DNA of 9,103 bases. Source: Lachnospiraceae bacterium. GTDB taxonomy: Bacteria > Bacillota > Clostridia > Lachnospirales > Lachnospiraceae. The DNA is taken from contig DMCJ01000149.1 in NCBI GenBank assembly GCA_003446735.1, positions 1 through 9,103 of the forward strand, read 5' to 3'. Positions 1 through 7,404 of this stretch are shown piece after piece (position 1 is the first letter of the stretch; every line of letters starts with the position of its first letter). The notes under the pieces are model-generated. The model made no database searches. It saw only the letters and a list, made by a program, of their open reading frames with translations, and was not told the DNA's origin. The position numbers and the translations under genes are program-made.

Positions 1-3
1 AAA

Positions 4-954
4 TTGAGAGCGGTTTTTATGGGCACTCCGGATTTTGCCGTAAAGCCTCTTAAAGCCTTATATGAAGCGGGTGTAGAAATAGTATGTGTTGTCACTCAGC
101 CCGATAAGCCGAAGGGGAGGCATAAAACGCCCACGCCCTGTCCGGTCAAGGAAGAGGCTTTAAACTTAGGGCTTACGGTCATAACTCCCGAGAGACTTAA
201 GAATAAAGATGAATACGAGAAATTACGGGAATATCCCGCGGATATCTTTATAGTGGCTGCTTTTGGGCAGATCCTTCCGAAGGAAGTGCTCATCATGCCA
301 AAGTACGGCTGCATAAATATCCACGCGTCATTGCTTCCCAAATACAGGGGAGCGGCTCCCATACAAAAATGTATCTTAGACGGGGAAGAAGTGACCGGAG
401 TTACCATCATGCAGATGGGCGAAGGATTAGACACGGGTGATATTTTATATCAGAAAGAGATAAAGATAAGCGATGACGAGACGGGCGGAAGTCTTTTTGA
501 AAGGCTTTCTGACCTCGGAGCAAAAATGATAACAGAAGTCCTTCCGATGATAGAAAAAGGCGAGATAAATCCCGTAAAGCAGGACGATGCGCTCTCATCC
601 TATGCGGGAATGATAAAAAAAGAAGACGGAAGGATAGATTTTTCCAAAAACGCTTTGGAGATCGAGAGGCAGATACGTGCTATGCATCCCTGGCCCGGGA
701 CATTTACGACTTATAAGGGCAGGATGCTTAAGATCATAAAAGCCGGGATCGTAAATGACGAAGATGTCGGAAAGAACGAAACGAAAAGCAGCTGCGGTAT
801 AATAACAGATGTTTCTAATGGCGGCATAACCGTAAAGACCGGAAAAGGGAGCCTTCTTGTAAAGGAGCTTCAGTTAGAAGGAAAGAAAAGAATGAGCGCC
901 GAAGAGTTCCTTCGGGGAAACAGGATAGAGAAGGGCGAAAGATTCGGAGAATAA
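4..954 (+). CDS. fmt: methionyl-tRNA formyltransferase
   Basis: Transfers a formyl group from 10-formyl-tetrahydrofolate to the amino group of methionyl-tRNA(fMet), making the initiator tRNA for bacterial translation; cytoplasmic. The 316-residue length is normal for the family. The N-terminal formyltransferase fold (about residues 1-180) starts with the typical MGTPDFAV and carries TQPDKPKGR. The catalytic triad is visible as N105 and H107 (in NIHASLLPKYRGAAPIQ) and D143 (in GEGLDTGDI), matching E. coli N106, H108 and D144. The C-terminal OB-like tRNA-binding domain begins near residue 205 (DGRIDFSKNA, then MHPWPGTFT). The start is TTG: family members begin directly before the FMGTPDF strand, so this position fits, but only three upstream bases are visible and the ribosome binding site is outside the window. 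First visible gene of the cluster; in relatives def normally lies just upstream. rsmB follows after 2 bases. Confidence 0.97.
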   Translation: MRAVFMGTPDFAVKPLKALYEAGVEIVCVVTQPDKPKGRHKTPTPCPVKEEALNLGLTVITPERLKNKDEYEKLREYPADIFIVAAFGQILPKEVLIMPKYGCINIHASLLPKYRGAAPIQKCILDGEEVTGVTIMQMGEGLDTGDILYQKEIKISDDETGGSLFERLSDLGAKMITEVLPMIEKGEINPVKQDDALSSYAGMIKKEDGRIDFSKNALEIERQIRAMHPWPGTFTTYKGRMLKIIKAGIVNDEDVGKNETKSSCGIITDVSNGGITVKTGKGSLLVKELQLEGKKRMSAEEFLRGNRIEKGERFGE

Positions 955-956
955 AC

Positions 957-2282
957 GTGGAGATAAGGACAACCAGGGAGCTTGCCTTAAGGGCACTTAT
1001 AGAGATCCTGGAAATGAATAAATATACGAACCTTGTGATCGACGGCATATTAAAGGAGCACGAGGAGTTAAGCATAAGGGAAAGGGCGTTTGTAAGCCGC
1101 CTTATAAGAGGCACAGTTGAAAGAAAGCCTACCTTAGACGGTGTTATAGATTCTCTTGCAAAGCCCCCGACTTCCCGCCAGAAGCCCTATATAAGGAATC
1201 TCCTTAGAATGAGCGCATATCAGATCCTTTTTATGGACGGGATAAGGGATGCAGCCGCGATAAACGAAGCGGTCGCCCTGTCAAAAAAGCATGGTTTTGC
1301 CGGGCTGTCGGGCTTTATTAACGGTGTTCTTCGAAATATAGCAAGGGAAAAGGAAAGGTTTCTTTCGGAAATCGATAAAAACGAGGATCTTGCCGTTCCA
1401 AAGTGGATCGAAGGATTATTAACGGAGCGCTTTGGAAATGAAAAGGCAAAAGAAATAGAGAAAGCCTTTCTTATGAGCCGTCCCGCATGCATAAGGATCA
1501 CAAATGATAAGACTGAAGAGATCATAACCTCCGTTGAGGATATTAAGATCACAAAGTCGGAAGGCCTCGATCATGTTTACCTTATCGAGGATCCCGGAGA
1601 TTTAAGGAAACTTCCGGGATTTGAAGAGGGTAAGATATATATCCAGGATGAAGGAGCGATAAGGCTTCTTTGTGATGGCATTAAAGCGATGGAAGAGGAC
1701 GGCGGGTTTAAAGGATATGATAAAGATAATGCTTTTACCGCCATTGATGTCTGCGCTGCGCCCGGAGGAAAGGCGATACACTTAGCACACATCCTTAAAG
1801 AAAAGCTTCCTAAAGAGGCGGAATATAAAATAACAGCCGGTGATATATCCGAAAACAAGGTCCGTCTCATGGAAGAAAATATAAGACGGAGCGGTCTTGA
1901 AAATATAGATGCAAAAGTCAGGGATGCATTAAAAATTGATACTGTTATGAAAGAAAAAGCAGACCTTGTCATATGCGATCTTCCCTGTTCCGGACTCGGT
2001 GTCATAGGCAGAAAACCCGATATAAAATACCGCCTTAAGAAGGAAGATATAGAGGAACTCGCCGCTCTTCAGGAAAACATGCTCGAAGCCGCGAAAATAC
2101 TGGTAAAACCGGGACATTACCTCTTATATGCGACGTGTACATTGACCGAAGCGGAAAATGAGGGTCAAATTGAAAGATTTCTTGCAAAAAATGAAAATTT
2201 TAAACTTTTGAAGCAAAAAACCTACATTCCGACCCCGAAAAATGACGGATTTTTTATGAGTTTATTGCAAAAGGCATTTTAG
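957..2282 (+). CDS. rsmB: 16S rRNA (cytosine-967-C5) methyltransferase RsmB
   Basis: SAM-dependent enzyme that places a 5-methyl group on C967 of 16S rRNA (E. coli numbering), acting on the naked rRNA in the cytoplasm. The 441 residues show the family's two-part layout. A NusB-like RNA-binding domain covers about residues 1-130 (RERAFVSRLIRGTVERK, then AINEAVALSKKHG and FINGVLRNI). The Rossmann methyltransferase domain contains the SAM-binding motif DVCAAPGGK (264-272), the motif IV DLPCSG (341-346, C344) and the motif VI YATCTLTEAENE (391-402). C394 is the expected nucleophile and C344 the release cysteine, by analogy with E. coli C375 and C325. The protein ends with the usual DGFF motif region. 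It starts at GTG, 2 bases after the fmt stop, with GGAGA at 946-950 inside the end of fmt as ribosome binding site, so it is probably translationally coupled to fmt. Confidence 0.96.
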   Translation: MEIRTTRELALRALIEILEMNKYTNLVIDGILKEHEELSIRERAFVSRLIRGTVERKPTLDGVIDSLAKPPTSRQKPYIRNLLRMSAYQILFMDGIRDAAAINEAVALSKKHGFAGLSGFINGVLRNIAREKERFLSEIDKNEDLAVPKWIEGLLTERFGNEKAKEIEKAFLMSRPACIRITNDKTEEIITSVEDIKITKSEGLDHVYLIEDPGDLRKLPGFEEGKIYIQDEGAIRLLCDGIKAMEEDGGFKGYDKDNAFTAIDVCAAPGGKAIHLAHILKEKLPKEAEYKITAGDISENKVRLMEENIRRSGLENIDAKVRDALKIDTVMKEKADLVICDLPCSGLGVIGRKPDIKYRLKKEDIEELAALQENMLEAAKILVKPGHYLLYATCTLTEAENEGQIERFLAKNENFKLLKQKTYIPTPKNDGFFMSLLQKAF

Positions 2283-2285
2283 GAG
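2281..2285 (+). promoter_or_regulatory. rlmN ribosome binding site
   Basis: AGGAG overlaps the rsmB stop codon and sits 7 bases before the ATG at 2293. It decides between two closely spaced ATGs: the one at 2288 is in another frame and too near the Shine-Dalgarno, so 2293 is the rlmN start. Confidence 0.7.
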
Positions 2286-2292
2286 CAATGAG

Positions 2293-3378
2293 ATGGAAAA
2301 GAGGGATCTGAGGAGCCTTAGCTACGAAGAATTAAAAGATAACATGCTCGTTTTAAATGAAAGATCCTTCCGTGCGGACCAGGTCTACGAGTGGATACAT
2401 AAGAAGGGGATCAGGAACTTAAATGAGATGACAAATATCTCAAAAGATCTCCGTGAAAAATTAGATAACAACTTTTATTTATATTCACTGAAAACAGAGA
2501 CGGTCATGGAGTCAAAAAAGGACGGAACGAGAAAATATCTTTTCCGTCTTCATGACGATGAATTTGTTGAGAGTGTATACATGCCATACAGACACGGAAA
2601 AAGTGTCTGCATCTCTTCCCAGGTCGGATGCAGAATGGGATGCAGGTTCTGCGCGTCGACCTTAGACGGTCTTAAAAGGAATTTAAGTGCCGGAGAGATG
2701 CTGGATCAGATATATTCAATAACGCGTGATACTAATGAACGTGTTTCAAACGTCGTCGTGATGGGGACGGGTGAGCCCCTTGATAATTACGATGAACTCA
2801 TTCGTTTTATAAAGATGCTGACGGATGAAAGAGGGCTTAATATAAGTCAGCGGAATGTCACGGTTTCGACCTGCGGGCTCGTTCCCGAGATAAAAAAGCT
2901 GGCTGAAGAGGATCTTAAGATAACCCTGGCGATCTCGCTTCATGCGGCTACCGATGAAAAAAGAAGGCAGATAATGCCGATCGCAAATAAATATTCGATC
3001 GCCGAGCTCATGGAAGGGGCGGACTATTATTTTGATAAGACCGGCAGACGTGTCACTTTTGAATACAGCCTTATAGAAGGAGAAAATGACACGGCAGAGG
3101 ATGCAAGGAGATTATCCGATCTGGCGGCAAAAAGAGGAGTTCATGTAAACCTCATTCCGGTAAATCCGGTAAAGGAGCGTTCTTTTAAGCGCCCCGATGA
3201 GAGAAGAGTCGATGCATTTAAAAATATGCTTGAAAAAAATCGTATAAATGTTACTATTAGAAGAGGTATGGGCAAAGATATCGACGGTGCATGCGGTCAG
3301 CTTCGAAGACGTCATGCTGCCGGCTTAGAAGATAAAGAACATACGCAGACACTAAGTCTTAGCGGGTCCGTACTTTAA
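2293..3378 (+). CDS. rlmN: 23S rRNA (adenine-2503-C2) methyltransferase / tRNA m2A37 methyltransferase, radical SAM
   Basis: Radical-SAM enzyme that makes 2-methyladenosine at A2503 of 23S rRNA, in the peptidyl transferase centre, and at A37 of some tRNAs, through a methylated-cysteine intermediate. The 361 residues are the normal length. An N-terminal helical accessory domain (about 1-90, with FRADQVYEWIHKKG at 26-39) precedes the radical SAM barrel. The 4Fe-4S cluster motif CxxxCxxC is C113, C117 and C120 (VGCRMGCRFC). C106, seven residues before it, matches E. coli C118. C334 in DIDGACGQLR matches the methyl-carrying C355. The SAM-binding GTGEP is at 158-162. Both mechanistic cysteines are present, and the CGQLR C-terminus is typical of RlmN; the Cfr resistance methylase shares the cysteines, but the operon position argues for RlmN. 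A tail of about 17 residues after HAAG is unremarkable. Confidence 0.96.
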   Translation: MEKRDLRSLSYEELKDNMLVLNERSFRADQVYEWIHKKGIRNLNEMTNISKDLREKLDNNFYLYSLKTETVMESKKDGTRKYLFRLHDDEFVESVYMPYRHGKSVCISSQVGCRMGCRFCASTLDGLKRNLSAGEMLDQIYSITRDTNERVSNVVVMGTGEPLDNYDELIRFIKMLTDERGLNISQRNVTVSTCGLVPEIKKLAEEDLKITLAISLHAATDEKRRQIMPIANKYSIAELMEGADYYFDKTGRRVTFEYSLIEGENDTAEDARRLSDLAAKRGVHVNLIPVNPVKERSFKRPDERRVDAFKNMLEKNRINVTIRRGMGKDIDGACGQLRRRHAAGLEDKEHTQTLSLSGSVL

Positions 3379-3383
3379 GGAGG
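3377..3383 (+). promoter_or_regulatory. ribosome binding site of the PP2C gene, supports a TTG start
   Basis: AAGGAGG overlaps the rlmN stop codon (3376-3378) and lies 6 bases before TTG 3390. No in-frame ATG lies near it, and translation from this TTG gives the standard PP2C N-terminus (SVTDIGRKRKLNQD), so the TTG start is well supported. Confidence 0.8.
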
Positions 3384-3389
3384 ATACAG

Positions 3390-4151
3390 TTGATAGAATC
3401 GTATTCGGTCACGGATATCGGAAGAAAGAGAAAGCTTAATCAGGATTATGTATATGCCACGAACAAGCCTCTCGGAAATATGCCGAATCTCTTTGTCGTA
3501 GCCGACGGAATGGGAGGTCATAACGCCGGAGATTATGCTTCCAAATGTACAACCGAGACCATTGTATCGGAAATAAGGGATTCATTTGAAAAAAATCCTA
3601 CTATTATAATAGAAAAAGCGATCCACGTTGCAAACGCGCGTATCAGGGAAGATGCCGCGGGTGACGAGGCTTTATTCGGCATGGGCACGACCCTGGTCGT
3701 AGCCACGGTAATAGGCAAGTTCCTGCAGGTAGCTAACGTGGGCGATTCGAGACTGTATATAATAGGAAAACGTCGCGTCATCAGGCAGATAACAAGAGAC
3801 CATTCTCTTGTAGAGGAGATGATAAGGCTCGGCGGTCTTAAGAGGGAAGAAGCCAGAAAGCACCCCGACAAGAACATCATCACCAGAGCCATCGGCGCAA
3901 AAGACGATGTGGAGCCCGAATTCTTTACAGAAGAATTAAAGGACGGAGACATCATCTTAATGTGTTCCGACGGTCTTTCCAATATGCTCGATGACAAGGA
4001 AATAGAAAAGATCGTAAAGAGCAAGGATTTCGAGGAGCTTGCCCAGAAGGGCGATGCTCTTATAAATGCCGCAAACAATCACGGCGGCAAAGATAATATA
4101 GGTGTTGTCCTTATAAGGTATACAAAGGACCCCGAGGAAGAAGACAAATAA
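3390..4151 (+). CDS. stp: PP2C-family Ser/Thr protein phosphatase (Stp/PrpC)
   Basis: Metal-dependent (Mn/Mg) phosphatase that removes phosphate from Ser/Thr residues and opposes the PASTA kinase encoded next to it. The 253 residues are a single PP2C catalytic domain without membrane segments. Visible motifs in order: GRKRKLNQD (D19), VVADGMGGHNAGD (metal ligands D39 and G40), GMGTTLVVA (97-105), VANVGDSRLY (114-123), DHSLVEEMIRLGGL, ITRAIGA (164-170), MCSDGL (D194) and GGKDNIGVVLI (D235). All core metal-binding aspartates are intact, so it should be active. It begins with TTG behind a strong ribosome binding site. The kinase gene follows after 43 bases, the typical phosphatase-kinase pairing in Firmicutes; the symbol prpC is used for the B. 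subtilis counterpart. Confidence 0.96.
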   Translation: MIESYSVTDIGRKRKLNQDYVYATNKPLGNMPNLFVVADGMGGHNAGDYASKCTTETIVSEIRDSFEKNPTIIIEKAIHVANARIREDAAGDEALFGMGTTLVVATVIGKFLQVANVGDSRLYIIGKRRVIRQITRDHSLVEEMIRLGGLKREEARKHPDKNIITRAIGAKDDVEPEFFTEELKDGDIILMCSDGLSNMLDDKEIEKIVKSKDFEELAQKGDALINAANNHGGKDNIGVVLIRYTKDPEEEDK

Positions 4152-4184
4152 GTATTCTGTATGCTAAAGCATGCGGGAAAGCTT

Positions 4185-4189
4185 GGAGG
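4185..4189 (+). promoter_or_regulatory. prkC ribosome binding site, decides the start
   Basis: GGAGG lies 5 bases before ATG 4195. The in-frame upstream ATG at 4171 has no Shine-Dalgarno-like sequence in front of it (TCTGTATGCTAAAGC), so 4195 is the better start. It shortens the kinase by 8 residues, to 777. Confidence 0.75.
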
Positions 4190-4194
4190 ATAAT

Positions 4195-6528
4195 ATGATT
4201 ATAGTAGGAATGATGATCGGCGATCGGTATGAGATCCTGGACAAGATAGGCACCGGAGGAATGAGCGATGTCTACAAGGCAAAGGACCATAAATTAAACA
4301 GATCAGTTGCCGTTAAGGTATTAAAGCCGGAATTTAACGAAAATACCGGTTTTGTATCCAAATTCAGGACCGAGGCCCAGGCGGCAGCGGGTCTTTCACA
4401 TCCCAATATCGTAGGCGTTTACGATGTAGGTGAGGAAGACGGTATCTACTATATAGTAATGGAGCTCGTCGAGGGCATCACTTTAAAGAATTATATAGAA
4501 AAGAAGTCCCGCCTTTCCATTAAGGAAGCCATAAGTATAGCCATACAGGTATCCATGGGTATAGAGGCAGCCCACAATAACCATATAATCCACAGGGATA
4601 TAAAGCCCCAGAATATAATGATAAGCAAGGACGGCAAGGTAAAGGTCACCGATTTCGGTATCGCCAAAGCCGCTACCAGCAATACGATCACATCCAACGT
4701 TATGGGAAGTGTTCATTATACATCTCCCGAGCAGGCCAGAGGCGGATTCTCCGATGAGAAGAGCGATATCTATTCCCTTGGCTGTACTATGTTTGAGATG
4801 CTTACAGGCCACGTTCCTTTTGACGGGGAGACGACCGTAGCCATTGCGATAAAGCATATCCAGGACGAAATGCCCACTCCCAGGGAATATGTTCCCGAGA
4901 TCCCGGTAAGTGTTGAAAAGATCATAATGAAATGTACGCAAAAGAGCGCCGACAGACGTTATCAGAACATGTCTGAGCTTATCGCGGACTTAAAGAGATC
5001 CCTTATCACTCCCGATGAGGATTTCGTTACGATGGTGGATGTCGATAATTCCGCAGCGACCCGTCCCATAACCGATGATGAGCTTATGAGGATAAAGGAG
5101 AGGACCGGAAGCATTAATGTTGTCGGTCAGAGCGCTTCTTCGGGGGAGCACATGAGGCTGAGCGAAGAAGAAGTAGAGAGAAGAAGAGCGGCTTCGATGA
5201 GAAGCCTTAAGATCATCGACGAGGATGAGGAAGAAGATGATTATTATGAGGATGATGAGGAGAAGTACCAGAAATTATCCAGGGCGAAAGCAGTAAGAAA
5301 GGCTGAGAGGACAAGGAATACGGGAAGAAGGAATCCTTATTCCGACGACAGTGATACAAGATTCGAAGAAGATTTCCCGTCAAAGGATGAAGGATACGAC
5401 GATTACGATGACGAGATGGATAATAAAATGGAAAAGATCACTACGGTGATCGCGATCGTCGCAGCGGTCATAATAGGTATAATCGCTCTCGTTGTCGTTG
5501 CAAAGGCTATCGGTGCCTTCGGAAACAAGGAAGATAAAGAAGAGGAGACCGTTATCGAGCAGCAGCAGGAAGAGGAAGACGAAGGCGATGTCATGGTAGA
5601 GAACGTGGTGGGTATGGATATTGCGGTAGCAAAGCCCACACTTGAAAACGTTCAGTTAACAGTCAATGTTGAATATGTGGAAGATGATACCAACGGTGAG
5701 AACAAGGTCATCTCCCAGAGCATAGAAGCAGGCAAGAAGGTGCCCGCAAATACCGAGATCACCCTTAAGGTTTCAAGCGGTCCCGCAGGCGTGGTACTTA
5801 CCGACGTGGTAGGCCTTACGGAAGATGCGGCGATAACCCGTCTTTCCGATGCGGGATTTCAGGCAAGCGTTGACTATGCATATTCGGATACCGTTACAAA
5901 GGATATGGTAATATCCCAGAATCCTTCTGCAGGCGATAAGGTTGCATCGGGTACGATCGTAAGCATCATCGTAAGCTCCGGCCCCGAGGAAACCGGAGTT
6001 GAAGTTCCCGATCTTGTGGGAAAGACCCAGGATGCGGCAAATTCCGCCATAAAAGAAGCAGGATTTAAGACAGGCACCGTAAAAGAAGATTACAGCGATA
6101 CCGTTGAAAAGGGCAAGGTAATATCCCAGTCTCCTTCGGCGGGAAGCAAGGTTGAAAAGGATAACAGCATAAGCTATACGGTAAGCCTCGGAAAGAAAGA
6201 TCAGAATTACAATTATGTCAGCACGATAAACGCACCCACCGGATATACCGGAGGTACGGTTACCATCACACTTACCGTAGGTAACGATAAAAGGACATTT
6301 ACCACCGATCAGTTCCCCTTCTCCATAAACGAGACCGGGTTCAAGGCAGAGAGCGGTACGCTCAGCTTTTCGGGGACCAAGACCGAAACGGTTTCACAGC
6401 CCGTTACCGATGCGGACGGAAATCCTGTTCTTGATGATGCGGGTAATCCCCAGATGTCGAGCACGGAACAGACCGTTCCTGTTGATCTTGGAAGCGTTCC
6501 CATTACACTTACCAAGGCCGAGCAATGA
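4195..6528 (+). CDS. prkC: membrane Ser/Thr kinase with three PASTA domains (PrkC/PknB/Stk1 family)
   Basis: Eukaryote-like kinase whose extracellular PASTA repeats bind peptidoglycan fragments or lipid II and whose cytoplasmic domain phosphorylates cell-wall, division and translation proteins. From ATG 4195 it has 777 residues. The kinase domain is about 12-270: glycine loop IGTGGMSDVY (18-27), VAVK lysine K41, HRDIKPQN with D135, DFG with D153, a Thr/Ser-rich activation loop (T161, T164, T166, T176), then SPEQ. It is complete and of the RD type. A charged linker follows with acidic runs near 341-356 and 391-408. One transmembrane helix is at about 415-438. Outside are another acidic stretch (445-465), PASTA domains at about 466-530, 531-597 and 600-666, and a non-PASTA beta-rich tail (667-777). 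The start at 4171 (785 residues) is possible but has no ribosome binding site. Its TGA overlaps the rsgA ATG. Confidence 0.96.
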   Translation: MIIVGMMIGDRYEILDKIGTGGMSDVYKAKDHKLNRSVAVKVLKPEFNENTGFVSKFRTEAQAAAGLSHPNIVGVYDVGEEDGIYYIVMELVEGITLKNYIEKKSRLSIKEAISIAIQVSMGIEAAHNNHIIHRDIKPQNIMISKDGKVKVTDFGIAKAATSNTITSNVMGSVHYTSPEQARGGFSDEKSDIYSLGCTMFEMLTGHVPFDGETTVAIAIKHIQDEMPTPREYVPEIPVSVEKIIMKCTQKSADRRYQNMSELIADLKRSLITPDEDFVTMVDVDNSAATRPITDDELMRIKERTGSINVVGQSASSGEHMRLSEEEVERRRAASMRSLKIIDEDEEEDDYYEDDEEKYQKLSRAKAVRKAERTRNTGRRNPYSDDSDTRFEEDFPSKDEGYDDYDDEMDNKMEKITTVIAIVAAVIIGIIALVVVAKAIGAFGNKEDKEEETVIEQQQEEEDEGDVMVENVVGMDIAVAKPTLENVQLTVNVEYVEDDTNGENKVISQSIEAGKKVPANTEITLKVSSGPAGVVLTDVVGLTEDAAITRLSDAGFQASVDYAYSDTVTKDMVISQNPSAGDKVASGTIVSIIVSSGPEETGVEVPDLVGKTQDAANSAIKEAGFKTGTVKEDYSDTVEKGKVISQSPSAGSKVEKDNSISYTVSLGKKDQNYNYVSTINAPTGYTGGTVTITLTVGNDKRTFTTDQFPFSINETGFKAESGTLSFSGTKTETVSQPVTDADGNPVLDDAGNPQMSSTEQTVPVDLGSVPITLTKAEQ
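5881..6153 (+). repeat. similar segments of PASTA domains 2 and 3 in prkC
   Basis: Bases 5881-5943 and 6091-6153 are 63-base in-frame segments spaced 210 bases apart, one PASTA unit. They match at 46 of 63 bases by my hand count and at 16 of 21 residues (YSDTV..., then VISQ.PSAG.KV). PASTA 1 keeps only the VISQS part. This points to duplication of a PASTA unit within the gene and is normal for the family. Confidence 0.7.
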
Positions 6529-7403
6529 CCGGAAGGATAATAAAGGGGATCGGCGGATTCTATTATGTTGATACCGGTGATGTGACCTATGCATGCAAGG
6601 CAAAGGGCATATTCAGAAATACCGGACAAAAGCCCCTGGTGGGCGACTATGTTACGATCGAGATAACACACGAAAAGGATAAGGAAGGTAATATCACTTC
6701 CATAATAAACAGAAAGAATTCTCTTATAAGACCCGAAGCCGCCAATGTGGATCAGGCTTTAGTCATCTTCGCCGTTAAAAATCCCGATCTTAACGAAGGA
6801 CTCTTAAACCGCTTCCTTGTCACCATGGAAAAGGAAGGCGTTCCCGTTATCATCTGTTTTAACAAGACGGATCTTGCTAACGAGGCGGAAAAGGAAAGGC
6901 TTAAGGATATATATCAGAAAAGCGCTTCTTACGAGCTTTGTTTTACCGTTGCCAAAGAAGGAAAGAACATAGATAAACTTAAGGCACTCCTTAAAGGAAA
7001 GACAAGTATCGTTGCGGGACCGAGCGGCGTAGGCAAATCCACGATGATAAACCGGCTTATCGGCTTTGACCATATGGAGACCGGGGACCTTAGCAAAAAG
7101 ATCGCCAGAGGAAAGAATACTACCAGACACAGCGAGCTTTTAAGTCTTGATGAAGATACGTTCATAATGGATACGCCGGGGTTTTCGAGCGTTGATATAA
7201 GTGATATATTGCCGGAAGATCTAGGGGGGTATTTTCCGGAGATAGATAAAAACAAGCATAAATGCAGGTTCGCAAAGTGTGTACACATCCATGAACCTGA
7301 TTGCGGGGTGAAAGAAGCTCTATTAAACGGAGAGTTTGCAAAAGAAAGATATGATGAATATGTCTGTATGTATACGGCATTAAAGGAGAAAAGGAGATAT
7401 TAG
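6525..7403 (+). CDS. rsgA: ribosome small subunit-dependent GTPase RsgA (YjeQ/CpgA)
   Basis: Circularly permuted GTPase that assists late maturation of the 30S subunit and releases assembly factors on GTP hydrolysis. The 292 residues show the full layout. An N-terminal OB fold (about 1-65, with KPLVGDYV at 36-43) is followed by the permuted G motifs: G4 NKTD (113-116), G1 GPSGVGKS (165-172), G2 TTRH (199-202), G3 DTPG (216-219). The C-terminal zinc knuckle is C247, C252, H254 and C260, with exactly the E. coli spacing (C297, C302, H304, C310). The start ATG overlaps the prkC stop as ATGA. Only a weak AAGG (6514-6517) precedes it, so translation is probably coupled to the kinase. B. subtilis CpgA is a reported PrkC substrate, which gives the neighbourhood functional sense. 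Confidence 0.96.
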   Translation: MTGRIIKGIGGFYYVDTGDVTYACKAKGIFRNTGQKPLVGDYVTIEITHEKDKEGNITSIINRKNSLIRPEAANVDQALVIFAVKNPDLNEGLLNRFLVTMEKEGVPVIICFNKTDLANEAEKERLKDIYQKSASYELCFTVAKEGKNIDKLKALLKGKTSIVAGPSGVGKSTMINRLIGFDHMETGDLSKKIARGKNTTRHSELLSLDEDTFIMDTPGFSSVDISDILPEDLGGYFPEIDKNKHKCRFAKCVHIHEPDCGVKEALLNGEFAKERYDEYVCMYTALKEKRRY

Positions 7404-7404
7404 G

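Noticed and set aside
3533..4078. 181-codon open frame on the - strand within the phosphatase gene
   Set aside because: It lies wholly opposite a clear PP2C gene, its product is Ser- and Leu-rich low-complexity without a recognisable motif, and no ribosome binding site is evident. Other antisense frames (for example 1577-2005, 4483-4941, 6309-6671, 6929-7288) are shadows of the same kind.
4161..4174. Small inverted repeat ATGC-TAAA-GCAT between the phosphatase and kinase genes
   Set aside because: A 4-bp stem with no T tract is too weak for a terminator and fits chance.
4161..4193. Ten-residue upstream frame (MLKHAGKLGG, stop TAA) ending just before the kinase ATG 4195
   Set aside because: The stop one base before the ATG would suit re-initiation, but no Shine-Dalgarno precedes 4161 and so short a frame arises easily by chance.
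7220..7232. Run of six G with a CTA codon in rsgA as a possible frameshift site
   Set aside because: The reading frame is intact through the following zinc-binding motif and the run simply encodes Leu-Gly-Gly in a conserved region.
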